A stretch of 49,632 nt of DNA, from the NCBI GenBank assembly GCA_947259165.1, contig CAMYKY010000035.1, positions 1-49,632 of the forward strand. The letters run 5' to 3'. The position numbers and the translations under genes are program-made. Within the stretch, counting starts at the first letter, position 1. Every line of letters starts with the position of its first letter. The notes beneath the pieces are model-generated. The model did no database searches. It had not been told where the DNA came from and worked only from the letters and a program-made list of their open reading frames with translations. The DNA is from an uncultured Acidobacteriota bacterium. Lineage in GTDB: Bacteria > Acidobacteriota > Vicinamibacteria > Marinacidobacterales > SMYC01. Positions 33,638-43,192 of this stretch are shown one piece after another.

Positions 33638-35555
33638 GTTGCTGGAAGCGCGTCCAGTCGTTGCTCACGAGAGGGTCGCTCAGCTCGAAGTTGTAGCTTC
33701 GCCCCTTGGTGGTTTCGATGCGTAGTCGACGGCTATCTTTTCTTTCGGTCTCCGCGACGTCTCCGAAGCTCCAGAACCATTCATGCTTGTCCGAGCGATA
33801 GCCGTAGCCGAGTGACGTCAAGCTCAGGACTCCGTCGCAGCCTCCGAGTGCGTGATCGTGTCGTGAGTTGAAGGCGAGGGGAAGCGTCTTCTCCCAAAAG
33901 CGATTCGCTAGATCGTCCTGGAGCTGCTCAGCGCCCGGGAACGTTGCGTCCAACGATTTCAACTCATCGAGCTTGGCTTGCGAGGCCTCGAGCTCGCCGC
34001 GATTGAGCGCGGCGCGCGCGTCCACATACAACTGGTTCGGCGTGGGGCCCGTCGGCCGCGGCGGTTCCGGTTTGGGTTCTGGTTCGGGCGGGGTCGGAGT
34101 CGGAGTCGGCGGAGGTTGCACCGGAGGTGACGCCTCGACCGGTGGTGCGGGATCGGCAGCTACGGCAGCGTCCGGGCTCGTGGTTTCTTCATCGCCTGAG
34201 GTGAGCATCACCACGAGCACGACGATGATGGCCATGACCATCGCTCCTCCGATCACCGCCATCACCGAGGGTCGAGACCGCGAGGGCCTTGCAGCTGAGT
34301 TTTGCATCCGAGGTGGCTGGGCCGCCGGAGGCCGAGCCGACGTCGGAGCAGGAACCTCGGCCGCGGTTGACGGATCATAGATGGGCGGTACTGCATCAGC
34401 GGCGATCGGCACTGTAGCGTCAGCAGGATGAGGCGGCGGCGTTGGCGCTGGCACCCCGACGGGGGGTTCCGGCAGGATGAGCTCGGCATCGGCGAGTGTC
34501 GCTTCCAGGAGCGGTTCTTCCGGTGGAGCCGGAGTCGGTTGCGGGGCCGCGGGAGCTGACGGCGCGGGTTTGGGTCGAGCACTCCCGCTTCGCTTCGACT
34601 CGAGCGTGTCGAACAACTGCTCCATCTCGCTGGGAACGGTCGGCATGATCGGAGCAACTGGAGGTGTCTGCTCGGGAGGCGGGGTGACAGTCTCTTGATC
34701 CCGAGGCGCTGGTACCGAGGGAGCGACAGGAGCGGGAGCTGAGGCGACGGAAAGGGGGGGCGCGGGAGTCGGCGGCGGGGTCGCCGCCGCGGTCGCTTCT
34801 ACCACGGGTACTGACTCTTGCACTGGTCCGGGCGCCGTCGTGTTGTTCACGATCTCGAGGAGTCCTACGGCGACGAGTGCGTTCAGCGCGTTGAACACGG
34901 ACAGATCCCCCGAGGGGAGAGGAAGCTCCTCTGCTGTAAACTGCTCGCGGTCGCGAGCGAATGTCAGGATCGCGTCCTCTGTCAGTGACAGCTTCATTTC
35001 TAACCGCGGCAGCACCGACGTCTGGGTGCAGCCGAAAATGGTGTCGCGTCCGCCGACGAGTTGCTCCAGGATCTCGAGCTCGTCGATGCGCCGGATGCCG
35101 TCGAGAATCAGAGTCGACGGAGATCCCTCGAACGCCACCGACTCGGCGATGTTGGGTCCGCCGTCTTCGAATTCGAACTCGCCCGAAGTCCAGGTGAAAA
35201 GCGAGTAAGCCAACAGCTCGGCCTGTTCACGCGACTGAAGCTCGTGATCTCCGGAATCGGCGAAGATCGCGACGCCTTGTTTGAAGTGGATCCGCCTGCG
35301 GATACCCTGACGAGAAACGTGCAAAATCCCGTTTCGGCGCTCCGCGTACAAGTGGCGCACCACTTCGGCAAGGCTAGATTGACGCAAATCTCCGCGCACG
35401 TTGGGTCCTGGCTGAGATGTTTGTTGGATCTCATCATTATTAACGCGCGTTTGGGCGCCGTTGTCAACGCCCTTGCCAAAGAACTCGTCCGTGGTGGAAG
35501 CGCCTCCTCGTGTAGGGCTTACCCCTCGACGCCGTCTAGCACCCGATGGGTCCAC
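33624..35555 (-). CDS. DUF4388 protein with proline-rich region and membrane segment
   Basis: A 643-residue protein. The N-terminal DUF4388 domain (about 50-240) starts VRGDLRQSSLAEVVRHLYAERRNGIL and matches the type in the kinase at 0.3-2.9 kb. A long Pro/Ala/Thr-rich region (about 245-435) leads to one membrane helix (about 440-460, VIGGAMVMAIIVVLVVML). A Pro/Glu linker follows, then a short TPR-like segment and a compact C-terminal domain of about 70 residues. So a cytoplasmic DUF4388 domain is tethered to an extracytoplasmic sensor or scaffold. The first 45 residues look weakly protein-like and the true start may be inside. Confidence 0.78.
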   Translation of the reverse strand: MDPSGARRRRGVSPTRGGASTTDEFFGKGVDNGAQTRVNNDEIQQTSQPGPNVRGDLRQSSLAEVVRHLYAERRNGILHVSRQGIRRRIHFKQGVAIFADSGDHELQSREQAELLAYSLFTWTSGEFEFEDGGPNIAESVAFEGSPSTLILDGIRRIDELEILEQLVGGRDTIFGCTQTSVLPRLEMKLSLTEDAILTFARDREQFTAEELPLPSGDLSVFNALNALVAVGLLEIVNNTTAPGPVQESVPVVEATAAATPPPTPAPPLSVASAPAPVAPSVPAPRDQETVTPPPEQTPPVAPIMPTVPSEMEQLFDTLESKRSGSARPKPAPSAPAAPQPTPAPPEEPLLEATLADAELILPEPPVGVPAPTPPPHPADATVPIAADAVPPIYDPSTAAEVPAPTSARPPAAQPPRMQNSAARPSRSRPSVMAVIGGAMVMAIIVVLVVMLTSGDEETTSPDAAVAADPAPPVEASPPVQPPPTPTPTPPEPEPKPEPPRPTGPTPNQLYVDARAALNRGELEASQAKLDELKSLDATFPGAEQLQDDLANRFWEKTLPLAFNSRHDHALGGCDGVLSLTSLGYGYRSDKHEWFWSFGDVAETERKDSRRLRIETTKGRSYNFELSDPLVSNDWTRFQQLKSR

Positions 35556-35669
35556 CCTCTTTAAACGACTGTCTAGCCACGAGATGGCCCGCCCGCGCTT
35601 GGATCGAGATCCGGCATGTGGATTGCAAAACAGACATCACCCTCCACTCTGGGTGTTTTGTTGTATTCG

Positions 35670-38600
35670 ATGAATCAAATAGACAAAAGCGCGTTGTGGA
35701 TCGCTGCGATCGTTCTGGGCGCAGTGGTGGGATCGCCGATTCTCGCCCAGGCACAGATGTGCATGGTCACGACGCCCATTGGACCGGGCGAAGACCTCGG
35801 GACTAGCGTCGCCATGCAGCCGGACGGCAGGATCGTTCTCGCCGGCTACGCCTCGAATGGCGCGAACGATGATGTGGCGCTCGTCCGCTACAACCAGAAC
35901 TTCACGTTGGACACCTCGTTCGGTGCGGGGGGGATCGTCACCACTCCGATCGGTGCCGCCCAGGATCGCGGCGAGGCCATGGTCATCCAGCCCGACGGCA
36001 AAATTGTCGTCGCAGGACACAAAAACAGTGGCGCGGGGAACAATGACTTCGCCGTCGTCCGCTACAACGCCGATGGCGGTCTCGACACCAGCTTCAACCC
36101 GGGAGGCGTCTTCGGAGGCCCGCCGAATCTTGCTGGGATGGTCGTCACTGCGATTAGCGGCAGCGACGACGAAATTGAAGCGGTTGCGCTCCAAACAGAC
36201 GGTAAGATCGTTGTCGCTGGTTTCCGCACGACGCCTGGCCTCGACTACGTCGTCGCCCGCTACAACACCGACGGCAGTCTCGACACCGCTGGCTTCAACG
36301 CGCCGATTGGCTTTCTTGTTTCCACCAACGGCGCCGCGAACGACGTGGCCAGAGCCATGGGGATCCAAAGTGACGGCAAGATCGTCGTCGGCGGTTGGGT
36401 GCGTGTCGCCACCGACGACTTCAGCCTGGTGCGGCTGAACACCGACGGGACCCAAGACCTCGTTTTTGGCAACATCACCATCGACTTTCCTTCGAATGGT
36501 CGGGACCGGGGCAATACCCTCGTCATTCAGCCCGACGACAAGATCGTGCTTGCGGGTGAGGTTCGAAACGGCTTCGATGACTTCGGTGCCGCGCGACGCA
36601 ACGCTGATGGAACTGCCGACCTAGGCTTCGGCACCGGCAGCCTCGTCACCACGAGCTTCACCGGCAACCACGATGCTGCGTACGGCATGGTCCTGCAAAG
36701 CGACCTCAAGCTCGTCCTCGGCGGTTGGGCGAATTGGACCGGAGCGGGCTCGATCGTCGACTTCGCGCTGCTGCGCTACAACGCGAACGGAACCCCGGAC
36801 AACTCGTTCGACGTCGACTCGAAAGTCACGACCGATGTCGCGGGGGACAACGATTGGATCGACTCTCTCTGGTTTCAGCCGGACGGGAAGATCCTAGCTG
36901 GCGGCTACAGCGATACCGGCCCCGATAATGACTTCGCCCTCGTCCGCTACAACACCGACGGCAGCGTCGACACTTCGTGCGTTTCGACGCAGTTCCGATC
37001 CATCGGCACTGCCGCGGCGCGCACGTCGCCCGGAGACGGCACTGTCACTGCGACCAAAGGCTCGAAAGTCGTCACCGGCGCTGGAAGCCAGTGGAGAACC
37101 TGGAGCCGTGGACGCGGAGATGCCATCACCATCGCTGGCGTGGACTATACCGTCGCCAACGTTGTGTCCGAGACGGAGCTTCGTCTCACCACCGGCTACG
37201 CCGGCGCCACCGGTGGTGGCTTGAGCTATACCATCGACCGTCAGTTCGACACGCTCACCGATTGGGAGGACTGCATTGATGGCCCTGCGGGCACGCCGTG
37301 CACGTACTTCCCCGTTTCGAGCAACAACCTCGTCGTTGACAACCGGAACGAGATCGGCATCGCCTATCGCGACTCGACATTTACCGACAGTCTCGTCTTG
37401 AACGGTGCCGTCACGGACCCGACCCATTCAATAACTCTCACCGCCGATGCTGGAAACCGCCACGCCGGAGTCCCCGGGACCGGCGTCGTTTTGGACCCGG
37501 CCTCGACGGCCGTCGGTGCGCACGGGATCATGATCCAAGTTCCACATACGCGCGTCGAATGGCTCGAGATCACAGGGTGGGGAAGTGGCGCCAGCGTGGA
37601 GGGTGTGCGCATCGACACGGACAATGCGATTCTGGACCACCTGCTCATCCACGGTGGCCCGCAGACGACAGATGTCGCAAGCGACGGGATCTACGTTCCA
37701 CCGAACGGTAATTACTCCGGCACGATCCGAAATACGATCATCTACAACATCCCGCGCGCAGGCATTCTCCTGGACAACGCGCTCAACACCTTCACACTCG
37801 ATTTCGACGTCGAGAACGTGACCGTCTACAACTGCGGCATCGCCGGAGCTGATCCTCTACGCGGCGGTATCACCGCGCGGGAGGAGCCTGGAACGACGAC
37901 GATCGTCGACGCGACGAACGTCCTGTCCGTCGGCAACACCAACAACGATTTCACCGTCGGTGGAGCCGGCTCGCCGTCGTGGGGCGTCTCGGACTTCAAC
38001 ATCTCTACTGATGCGTCCGCGCCTCCGAGTGCGAGCCGATGGACGGGCGTCGCGGCCAGCGGAGAGTTCGTGAGCATCACCGCAGGCTCCGAAGATCTTC
38101 ACCTCAAAGCTGGCGCTGTCGCTTTCGACCAAGGCTTGGATCTCTCACCCGCTTTCACCACCGACATCGATCGCGAATCGAGACCCCAGGGAGCGCAGTG
38201 GGATATCGGTGCCGACGAGTTGGTTTCGGGGCTGGCGTGCGCATCCGCTACCGCGCCCTGGTTCGACACCGGCTGGCAGTATCGCAAAGCTATCTCCATC
38301 AATTCGACCATGGTCGCTGCGCCCCTCACCGACTACCCTGCCCTCGTCCGACGGGCGACGGATACCGAGCTCGCCGCCTACGCGCAAAACAGCGGCGACG
38401 ATCTGCTTTTCACTGCGGGTGACGGCGTGACGCAGCTCAGTCATGAGATCGAGAGATTCAACGGCGGCAGCGGTGAGCTGGTCGCTTGGGTCAAGGTGCC
38501 GTACGTTTCTTCGGGAGCGGATACCGTGATCTACATTTATTACGGAAACGGCGGCGCCGCCAATCAGGAAGACGCGACCAATGTGTGGAATACCAACTTT

Positions 38601-41600
38601 CGGGCTGTTTGGCATCTCTCGGAAGACCCGTCTGTGTCCCAATTGGCCGACAGCACCGCCGGCGCGAACCACGGAACGGCGTTCGGCGGAATGACCGGCG
38701 CCAATCAGGTCCCGGGCCAAATTGCAGGCTCGCTGGACTTCGACGGTATCGACGATCTCGTCCATGCGGGTGTCGGGTTGGATAACCTCGGGCCGATGAC
38801 AGCCTCGGCGTGGGTGCGACCGGACGTGGTCTCGGGCACCGCGGGCAAGGTAGTGGCGAAATACGACTCTTCCTCTCCCCCTGGCCGATGGTACTTGGAG
38901 CTCGACGACAGCGCCCCCGAGGACAACGCTTGGGAGTTCGCGAAAGGTTACGTGACCGCCGATCTGCAGCGGGCCTCCTCGAACGCTACGGCCACGTTCA
39001 ACCAATGGCAGTACGTAGCGATCACGTGGGACGGATCGGCGAGCGGCGGCAACGTCCATCTCTACAAGAATGGCTCGGAGCTCGGGTACCAGGTGACTAA
39101 CAACGGGGTCGGCGCCAAGGAACCCGACACGGGGTCTCCATTGCTGATCGGTAACCGGAGCGACACCGCCCAGGGGTTCGACGGGCTCATCGACGAAGTA
39201 CGCATCTCGGATCTCGAGCGACCTCAGGAATGGTTGGAGGCGGAGTTCAGGAATCAAGACGACCCGTTCAACTTCTGTCAGTTCTGCGCGCAGACGACCG
39301 AAGTGAAACTCGTGTCCTTCGAGGCCGTGGGAGGCGACGGCGCGGTCGAGCTTCGGTGGACGACGGCCTCGGAGCTCAACAATCTCGGATTCCACGTTTA
39401 TCGTGCCTCGAGCGCAGCCGGAAGCTATACGCGCATCACCGAGCGGTTGATCCACGGGCTCGGATCGTCTCCCGCGGGCGCGGAGTACACCTATCGCGAC
39501 ACCGACGTCGCGAACGGCACGACCTATTTCTATCAGCTCGAAGACGTCGAGACGTCCGGAAGGACGGAGCGTCACGGTCCCGTATCCGCGACACCGCAAG
39601 TTGGACTGATCGACGACGGTGAGTCCACATCGCGTGAGGCCCACGACACAGCGGCACGACTCATCTACGGCAATCCCGATGACAGCGTGTTCAACGTCGA
39701 GCTCCGAAAAAACGGAGCCGTGTTGACGCTCGACACGCGCGGGTTCCACGCTGTGCAGCAAGAGGACGGGACCGTGCGTCTCGAGGTTCCCGGATTCCAA
39801 GAATTGGTGGGGGCCGCCCTTCCGGTAAAGCGCGCGTGGGTCGAAGCTCTCGCCGGCCGCAACGTCGAGATCGTGTCGGTTCGCGCGCGAGGCGTGGAGC
39901 GATTCAGTGGGCTTCGCCCGAGCGGCGTTCTCGTGCCCCAGATCGAAGCCTCTTCGAACGGGACCGTGCGAGCATCCGTGGCGCGGCGCGGTCGTCGTCT
40001 CGCTCGCCGCGAGGGAGCCAAGCTGATCGATGTCGCCTATCAAGGCGAAACGAAAAAGGCGCTCTTCGAGCTATCGCCATTCACGTCGGACGGAGATGGG
40101 CTCGTTTTCGCGCGGCGCCTAGAAGTCCACGTCGTCTTCCGCGGACGGGAAGCCTCTCAGCGGCGTTCTCGCGTGGGCCCGGGTCGAGCCGCCGCGCGCC
40201 TCGCGGTTGTCGAGCGGGGCCTCTATTCGGTACCGCTTCAAGATCTCGTCGGCCGGCGTCGCGCTCGGCGTGCGAGCATGTTGCGAGTGAGCCGCCAGGG
40301 TGAGGACGTCGCTCACCATCTCGAAAACGGGGTGTTGTACTTCTGGAGCGAAGGAGCCGCCGCGAATCCCTACGGCGCCGAGGCGATTTACGAGCTCGAG
40401 CTGGGCGTGACAGGGAAACCTATGATGGTGGACGCCCCGTCCGCGAACGATGAGTTCTATTGGCACTCGGTTGAACGTGAGGAGAATCGCTACTACCAGG
40501 CTGGACTCGTGGACTCACCGGACCCGTGGTTGTGGGAGGCTCTGTTCGCACCCGATCGCAAAGCATTCTCGTTCGAAGTGAACGCGCTTGCCGGCGTCGG
40601 CGACACGGCGACACTCGAGTTGTGGCTCCAAGGCACGAGCGACTTCGCCGGGGTCGACGACCATCATGTGCGCGTTTACGTGAATGGCACTTTGCTTACC
40701 GAGAGTTACTGGGACGGTAAAAACGCTCGCCGCGTCGAGACCGGGATCGGAGCCGGGGTTCTCGTCGAAGGCGAGAATGTTCTCGAGCTCGAGAGTGTCG
40801 GCGACACCGGCGCTGCGTATTCGATGATCATGCTCGACCGCTTCCGCGTGGTCTACCCGCGTCAGGTTTCTGTTTTGGAGAGCTCTCGCTTCGTTGTCGA
40901 CATCACCGACACACCGCGCTGGGTCTCTTCGAGAACCGGCTTCGCCGCCGAGCGACACTACGTCGCCATCGACGATGCACGAGTACCCGAGACGCGTCGG
41001 ACGTCGTCCACGAAACTGAGAAAGTCGCGACGAGCGGACTATCTCGTCATCGGCCCCAAGGATCTGCTCGACGCGGCCAAGCCCTTGCTCCGACACCGAA
41101 AACGGCAGGGCCTGCGCGTCGCCACCGCGTCCACCGAAGACGTCGCTTCCGAGTTCGGCCACGGCGAGCTGACGCCCGAGTCCATCCGCGAGCTCATCGC
41201 CCACGCCTACCACGAGTGGCGGGGACCGAAGATCCGCTACGTTCTCCTGCTTGGAGACGCGACCTACGACTTCAAAGACTACATGGGAACCGGGGTCGTC
41301 AATCAGCTCCCGCCCTACATCGTCAAGACGAGCTATCTGTTGACCGCGTCCGATCCCGCTTACGCTGCCGTCAACGGAGACGACTTGCTCCCCGACGTCG
41401 CCATCGGACGACTTCCCGCCAAATCGACCGAGGAGCTCACCGCCATGGTGGAGAAGATCCTCGCCTACGAACGTGGCGAGCTGACTCTCGACGCGCCGTT
41501 CGTGCTCGTTGCCGACGATGCCGACCGTGCGGGAGATTTCGAAAGTGATGCTGAAGAGATCGCCTCTACCCTGTTCGCCGGCCACGACACCCAGCGCATC

Positions 41601-42092
41601 TATCTGAGCGAGCTCGGAGCGTCCGCGGCACGAGACGCCATCATCGACAGCTTCGACGCCGGTGCTTCGACGGTGAGCTATCTCGGCCACGGAGGCATCC
41701 ACTTGTGGGCCGACGAGAACGTCTTCAACGCGTCCCGAGTTGAGCTTTTGACGCCCCAAGCGCAGCAACCTCTGTTGTTGACGATGAACTGCCTGAACGG
41801 ATACTTTCACTTCCCGTTCTTTGATTCGCTCGCCGAAGCGCTGCTGAAACAACGCGACAAAGGAGTCGTAGCCGCGTTCTCACCGAGCGGTCTCAGCCTG
41901 AACACGCCGGCCCATCGCTACCACAAGGCACTTCTACGAGCGCTGCTCGAAGGTGGACACGAGCGCCTCGGTGACGCCGTCCTAGCGGCCCAGCAGGAAT
42001 ACGCCGAAACCGGGGCCTTTCCAGAGCTCCTCAGCATCTATCACCTGTTCGGCGACCCCGCCTTCAAGCTCCGCCAACCATCGATCCGCTGA
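35670..42092 (+). CDS. Giant secreted C25 (gingipain-like) peptidase with delta-60, beta-helix and LamG domains
   Basis: A 2140-residue exported protein. ATG 35670 gives a clean signal peptide ending ILAQAQ; an ATG at 35616 would add 18 residues before it. Delta-60 repeats (about 30-450, each with a PDGKIVVAG-type core and a VRYNxDGxxD end) suggest a beta-propeller. They are followed by a right-handed beta-helix-like region (about 470-850), a DUF2341 domain (about 860-980), a LamG-like domain (about 985-1190) and an FN3-like segment (about 1210-1310). The C-terminal C25 peptidase has LLGDATYDF, DVAIGRLPA, His2007 in YLGHGG and Cys2041 in TMNCLNG. Their 34-residue spacing agrees with gingipains. 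No type IX sorting domain follows. Its 3' end is repeated at 43.1 kb. Confidence 0.9.
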   Translation: MNQIDKSALWIAAIVLGAVVGSPILAQAQMCMVTTPIGPGEDLGTSVAMQPDGRIVLAGYASNGANDDVALVRYNQNFTLDTSFGAGGIVTTPIGAAQDRGEAMVIQPDGKIVVAGHKNSGAGNNDFAVVRYNADGGLDTSFNPGGVFGGPPNLAGMVVTAISGSDDEIEAVALQTDGKIVVAGFRTTPGLDYVVARYNTDGSLDTAGFNAPIGFLVSTNGAANDVARAMGIQSDGKIVVGGWVRVATDDFSLVRLNTDGTQDLVFGNITIDFPSNGRDRGNTLVIQPDDKIVLAGEVRNGFDDFGAARRNADGTADLGFGTGSLVTTSFTGNHDAAYGMVLQSDLKLVLGGWANWTGAGSIVDFALLRYNANGTPDNSFDVDSKVTTDVAGDNDWIDSLWFQPDGKILAGGYSDTGPDNDFALVRYNTDGSVDTSCVSTQFRSIGTAAARTSPGDGTVTATKGSKVVTGAGSQWRTWSRGRGDAITIAGVDYTVANVVSETELRLTTGYAGATGGGLSYTIDRQFDTLTDWEDCIDGPAGTPCTYFPVSSNNLVVDNRNEIGIAYRDSTFTDSLVLNGAVTDPTHSITLTADAGNRHAGVPGTGVVLDPASTAVGAHGIMIQVPHTRVEWLEITGWGSGASVEGVRIDTDNAILDHLLIHGGPQTTDVASDGIYVPPNGNYSGTIRNTIIYNIPRAGILLDNALNTFTLDFDVENVTVYNCGIAGADPLRGGITAREEPGTTTIVDATNVLSVGNTNNDFTVGGAGSPSWGVSDFNISTDASAPPSASRWTGVAASGEFVSITAGSEDLHLKAGAVAFDQGLDLSPAFTTDIDRESRPQGAQWDIGADELVSGLACASATAPWFDTGWQYRKAISINSTMVAAPLTDYPALVRRATDTELAAYAQNSGDDLLFTAGDGVTQLSHEIERFNGGSGELVAWVKVPYVSSGADTVIYIYYGNGGAANQEDATNVWNTNFRAVWHLSEDPSVSQLADSTAGANHGTAFGGMTGANQVPGQIAGSLDFDGIDDLVHAGVGLDNLGPMTASAWVRPDVVSGTAGKVVAKYDSSSPPGRWYLELDDSAPEDNAWEFAKGYVTADLQRASSNATATFNQWQYVAITWDGSASGGNVHLYKNGSELGYQVTNNGVGAKEPDTGSPLLIGNRSDTAQGFDGLIDEVRISDLERPQEWLEAEFRNQDDPFNFCQFCAQTTEVKLVSFEAVGGDGAVELRWTTASELNNLGFHVYRASSAAGSYTRITERLIHGLGSSPAGAEYTYRDTDVANGTTYFYQLEDVETSGRTERHGPVSATPQVGLIDDGESTSREAHDTAARLIYGNPDDSVFNVELRKNGAVLTLDTRGFHAVQQEDGTVRLEVPGFQELVGAALPVKRAWVEALAGRNVEIVSVRARGVERFSGLRPSGVLVPQIEASSNGTVRASVARRGRRLARREGAKLIDVAYQGETKKALFELSPFTSDGDGLVFARRLEVHVVFRGREASQRRSRVGPGRAAARLAVVERGLYSVPLQDLVGRRRARRASMLRVSRQGEDVAHHLENGVLYFWSEGAAANPYGAEAIYELELGVTGKPMMVDAPSANDEFYWHSVEREENRYYQAGLVDSPDPWLWEALFAPDRKAFSFEVNALAGVGDTATLELWLQGTSDFAGVDDHHVRVYVNGTLLTESYWDGKNARRVETGIGAGVLVEGENVLELESVGDTGAAYSMIMLDRFRVVYPRQVSVLESSRFVVDITDTPRWVSSRTGFAAERHYVAIDDARVPETRRTSSTKLRKSRRADYLVIGPKDLLDAAKPLLRHRKRQGLRVATASTEDVASEFGHGELTPESIRELIAHAYHEWRGPKIRYVLLLGDATYDFKDYMGTGVVNQLPPYIVKTSYLLTASDPAYAAVNGDDLLPDVAIGRLPAKSTEELTAMVEKILAYERGELTLDAPFVLVADDADRAGDFESDAEEIASTLFAGHDTQRIYLSELGASAARDAIIDSFDAGASTVSYLGHGGIHLWADENVFNASRVELLTPQAQQPLLLTMNCLNGYFHFPFFDSLAEALLKQRDKGVVAAFSPSGLSLNTPAHRYHKALLRALLEGGHERLGDAVLAAQQEYAETGAFPELLSIYHLFGDPAFKLRQPSIR

Positions 42093-42303
42093 AATTTCCT
42101 CGAAACCGAGGGAGGTTCCGTGTGCATTTTCCCGTCTCTATTAGTAGATGCCGAGAACGAAGCTCACGGCACAAACTGCAAAAACGCTTCGGCCGGTCGG
42201 CGGCCAGCGAACGGAGTACTTTGACGACCTCCTCCTAGGTTCTCCGTTCGTGTGACGCCGACCGGCCGGAAAACCTTTTGTGAGCTGTACCGGCGCGGTC
42301 GAG
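42033..42303. repeat. Direct repeat copy 1 (C25 3' end plus integrase 5' end)
   Basis: About 270 bp, holding the last 20 codons of the C25 gene, a spacer with GAGGGAGGTTCCGTGT, and the first 50 codons of an integrase. It matches 43133-43403 at high identity with a constant offset of 1100 bp at the C25 stop and at the integrase ATG. This copy has a 1-base deletion in the integrase part. Confidence 0.85.
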
Positions 42304-42385
42304 CCGGCACTCCTATGACCGAGAAAAGCGCGAAGCCCTGGACCCCTGGGTGACACGACGCGGCGAGATCTTGGAAGGCGCGAGT
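42148..42385 (+). pseudogene. Internally deleted tyrosine integrase pseudogene
   Basis: It starts MPRTKLTAQTAKTLRPVGG, nearly identical to the intact integrase at 43248. One base is lost near codon 30, giving a stop soon after. At about 42302 the sequence jumps to the very end of the gene: HSYDREKREALDPW corresponds to HSYDREKRDALDAW, with the catalytic Tyr, in the intact copy. About 920 bp of the gene are missing. It cannot make a functional enzyme. Confidence 0.85.
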
Positions 42386-42468
42386 CTGCAAGCCTCCCCA
42401 ACGCTATTCTCACCGAATGTGCGGCGGCCTGATGCGGCCCATTCGTGCAACGAGTCTCTTTGGACGAA

Positions 42469-42497
42469 TTGATTCGAAATGAGAGGAGTAGTATAAT
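42469..42497 (+). promoter_or_regulatory. Sigma70-like promoter of the toxin-antitoxin pair
   Basis: TTGATT (42469-42474) and a perfect TATAAT (42492-42497) are separated by 17 bp. The antitoxin GTG lies 23 bases past the -10 box. The A/T content is far above the surroundings, as is typical for acquired modules. Confidence 0.65.
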
Positions 42498-42520
42498 ATG
42501 TCCTACCAAAGAGAGCATAC

Positions 42521-42769
42521 GTGGCTAAGGCTAAAGTGTCCGTCACCATCGAGGAATCGGTACTAGATCGCGTGGATCAGGCGGCGGACGGGATGTCTCG
42601 CAGCGAGATTGTCGAGCGCGCGTTGAAACGATGGCTTTCGGACCGGCGGCAACGTCAACTCGACGAAGAGATCAAGGCGTACTACACGCAGCAGTCGGAA
42701 GAGCAACGGTCGGAGGACCAGGAGTGGGCTGAGCTGAGTGCGCGTCAGCTCGGGAAAACCTCGAAGTGA
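42521..42769 (+). CDS. Ribbon-helix-helix antitoxin (MazE/PemI role)
   Basis: An 82-residue protein starting at GTG 42521. The N-terminal half (KVSVTIEESVLDRVDQAA, then MSRSEIVERAL) is a CopG-type ribbon-helix-helix DNA-binding domain. The acidic, polar C-terminus would wrap the toxin. It would neutralise the downstream MazF and repress its own promoter. Its stop overlaps the toxin start by four bases. The pair sits between an integrase pseudogene and an intact integrase, so it is probably mobile or acquired. Confidence 0.88.
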   Translation: MAKAKVSVTIEESVLDRVDQAADGMSRSEIVERALKRWLSDRRQRQLDEEIKAYYTQQSEEQRSEDQEWAELSARQLGKTSK

Positions 42770-43125
42770 ACCCCTTCCCGCGCCGAGGCTGCCTGTATCG
42801 GGTCGTGTTTCCGGGAGAGCCGACCCGCAAGAGCCACCCGACACTAGTGGTTTCCCCGAACGCTCGCAACGAATTCGCCAGTGACGTTTTAGTCGTTCCT
42901 GCGACCACGATCGTTCGTCCGGCGCCCACCCACGTGCGACTCAAACGTGGCGAGGGAGGCGTCCCTCGAGCGTCCATGCTGAAGTGCGAGCAGATCACGA
43001 CGCTCCCCAAACAGCTCCTAAGCGGCACCGCACTCGGAGGAGAGCTATCGGCACGCCGACTCGAAGAGGTCGAACGCGGAGTCCTGAGATCGATCGGCAT
43101 CCCCGTAGACGCTAGTCCGCGGTAG
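42766..43125 (+). CDS. MazF/PemK-family toxin
   Basis: A 119-residue CcdB/MazF-fold toxin, expected to be a sequence-specific mRNA interferase. The start RRGCLYRVVFPGEPTRKSHPTLVVSPN matches the family's first strands, which usually read RGDVWxVxLxPxxGxExxKxRPxLVV. The PATT segment and the LKCEQITTLPKQLL strand with the conserved Asp/Glu-Gln region are visible. It starts at GTG 42766 overlapping the antitoxin stop, so the two are translationally coupled. A C25 gene fragment follows 8 bases later. Confidence 0.88.
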   Translation: MNPFPRRGCLYRVVFPGEPTRKSHPTLVVSPNARNEFASDVLVVPATTIVRPAPTHVRLKRGEGGVPRASMLKCEQITTLPKQLLSGTALGGELSARRLEEVERGVLRSIGIPVDASPR

Positions 43126-43132
43126 CGGCGAT

Positions 43133-43192
43133 TTGATCTACTACCTGTTCAGTGAGCCCGCCTTCGAGCTCGACGGGCAAACGACCCGCTGA
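43133..43192 (+). pseudogene. 3' fragment of a second C25 peptidase gene
   Basis: It reads LIYYLFSEPAFELDGQTTR and a stop, aligning with SIYHLFGDPAFKLRQPSIR and the stop of the intact gene at 42092. Only these 20 codons exist. The differences show the duplication is not recent, or that it came from a related element inserted in another C25 gene. Confidence 0.75.

Noticed and set aside
35760..37035. Repeated DNA in the C25 gene as a possible satellite or CRISPR-like array
   Set aside because: The periodicity is at protein level (delta-60 repeats) with diverged DNA, so it is a coding repeat.
38145..40043. 632-codon minus-strand frame inside the C25 gene
   Set aside because: Antisense shadow of the DUF2341/LamG region; no domain, signal or start context.
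40515..41852. Long open frame (445 codons) on the minus strand inside the C25 gene
   Set aside because: It is antisense to the clearly coding peptidase domain. Its residues are rich in Arg, Gly and His with no recognisable domain, as expected of the mirror frame of GC-rich codons.
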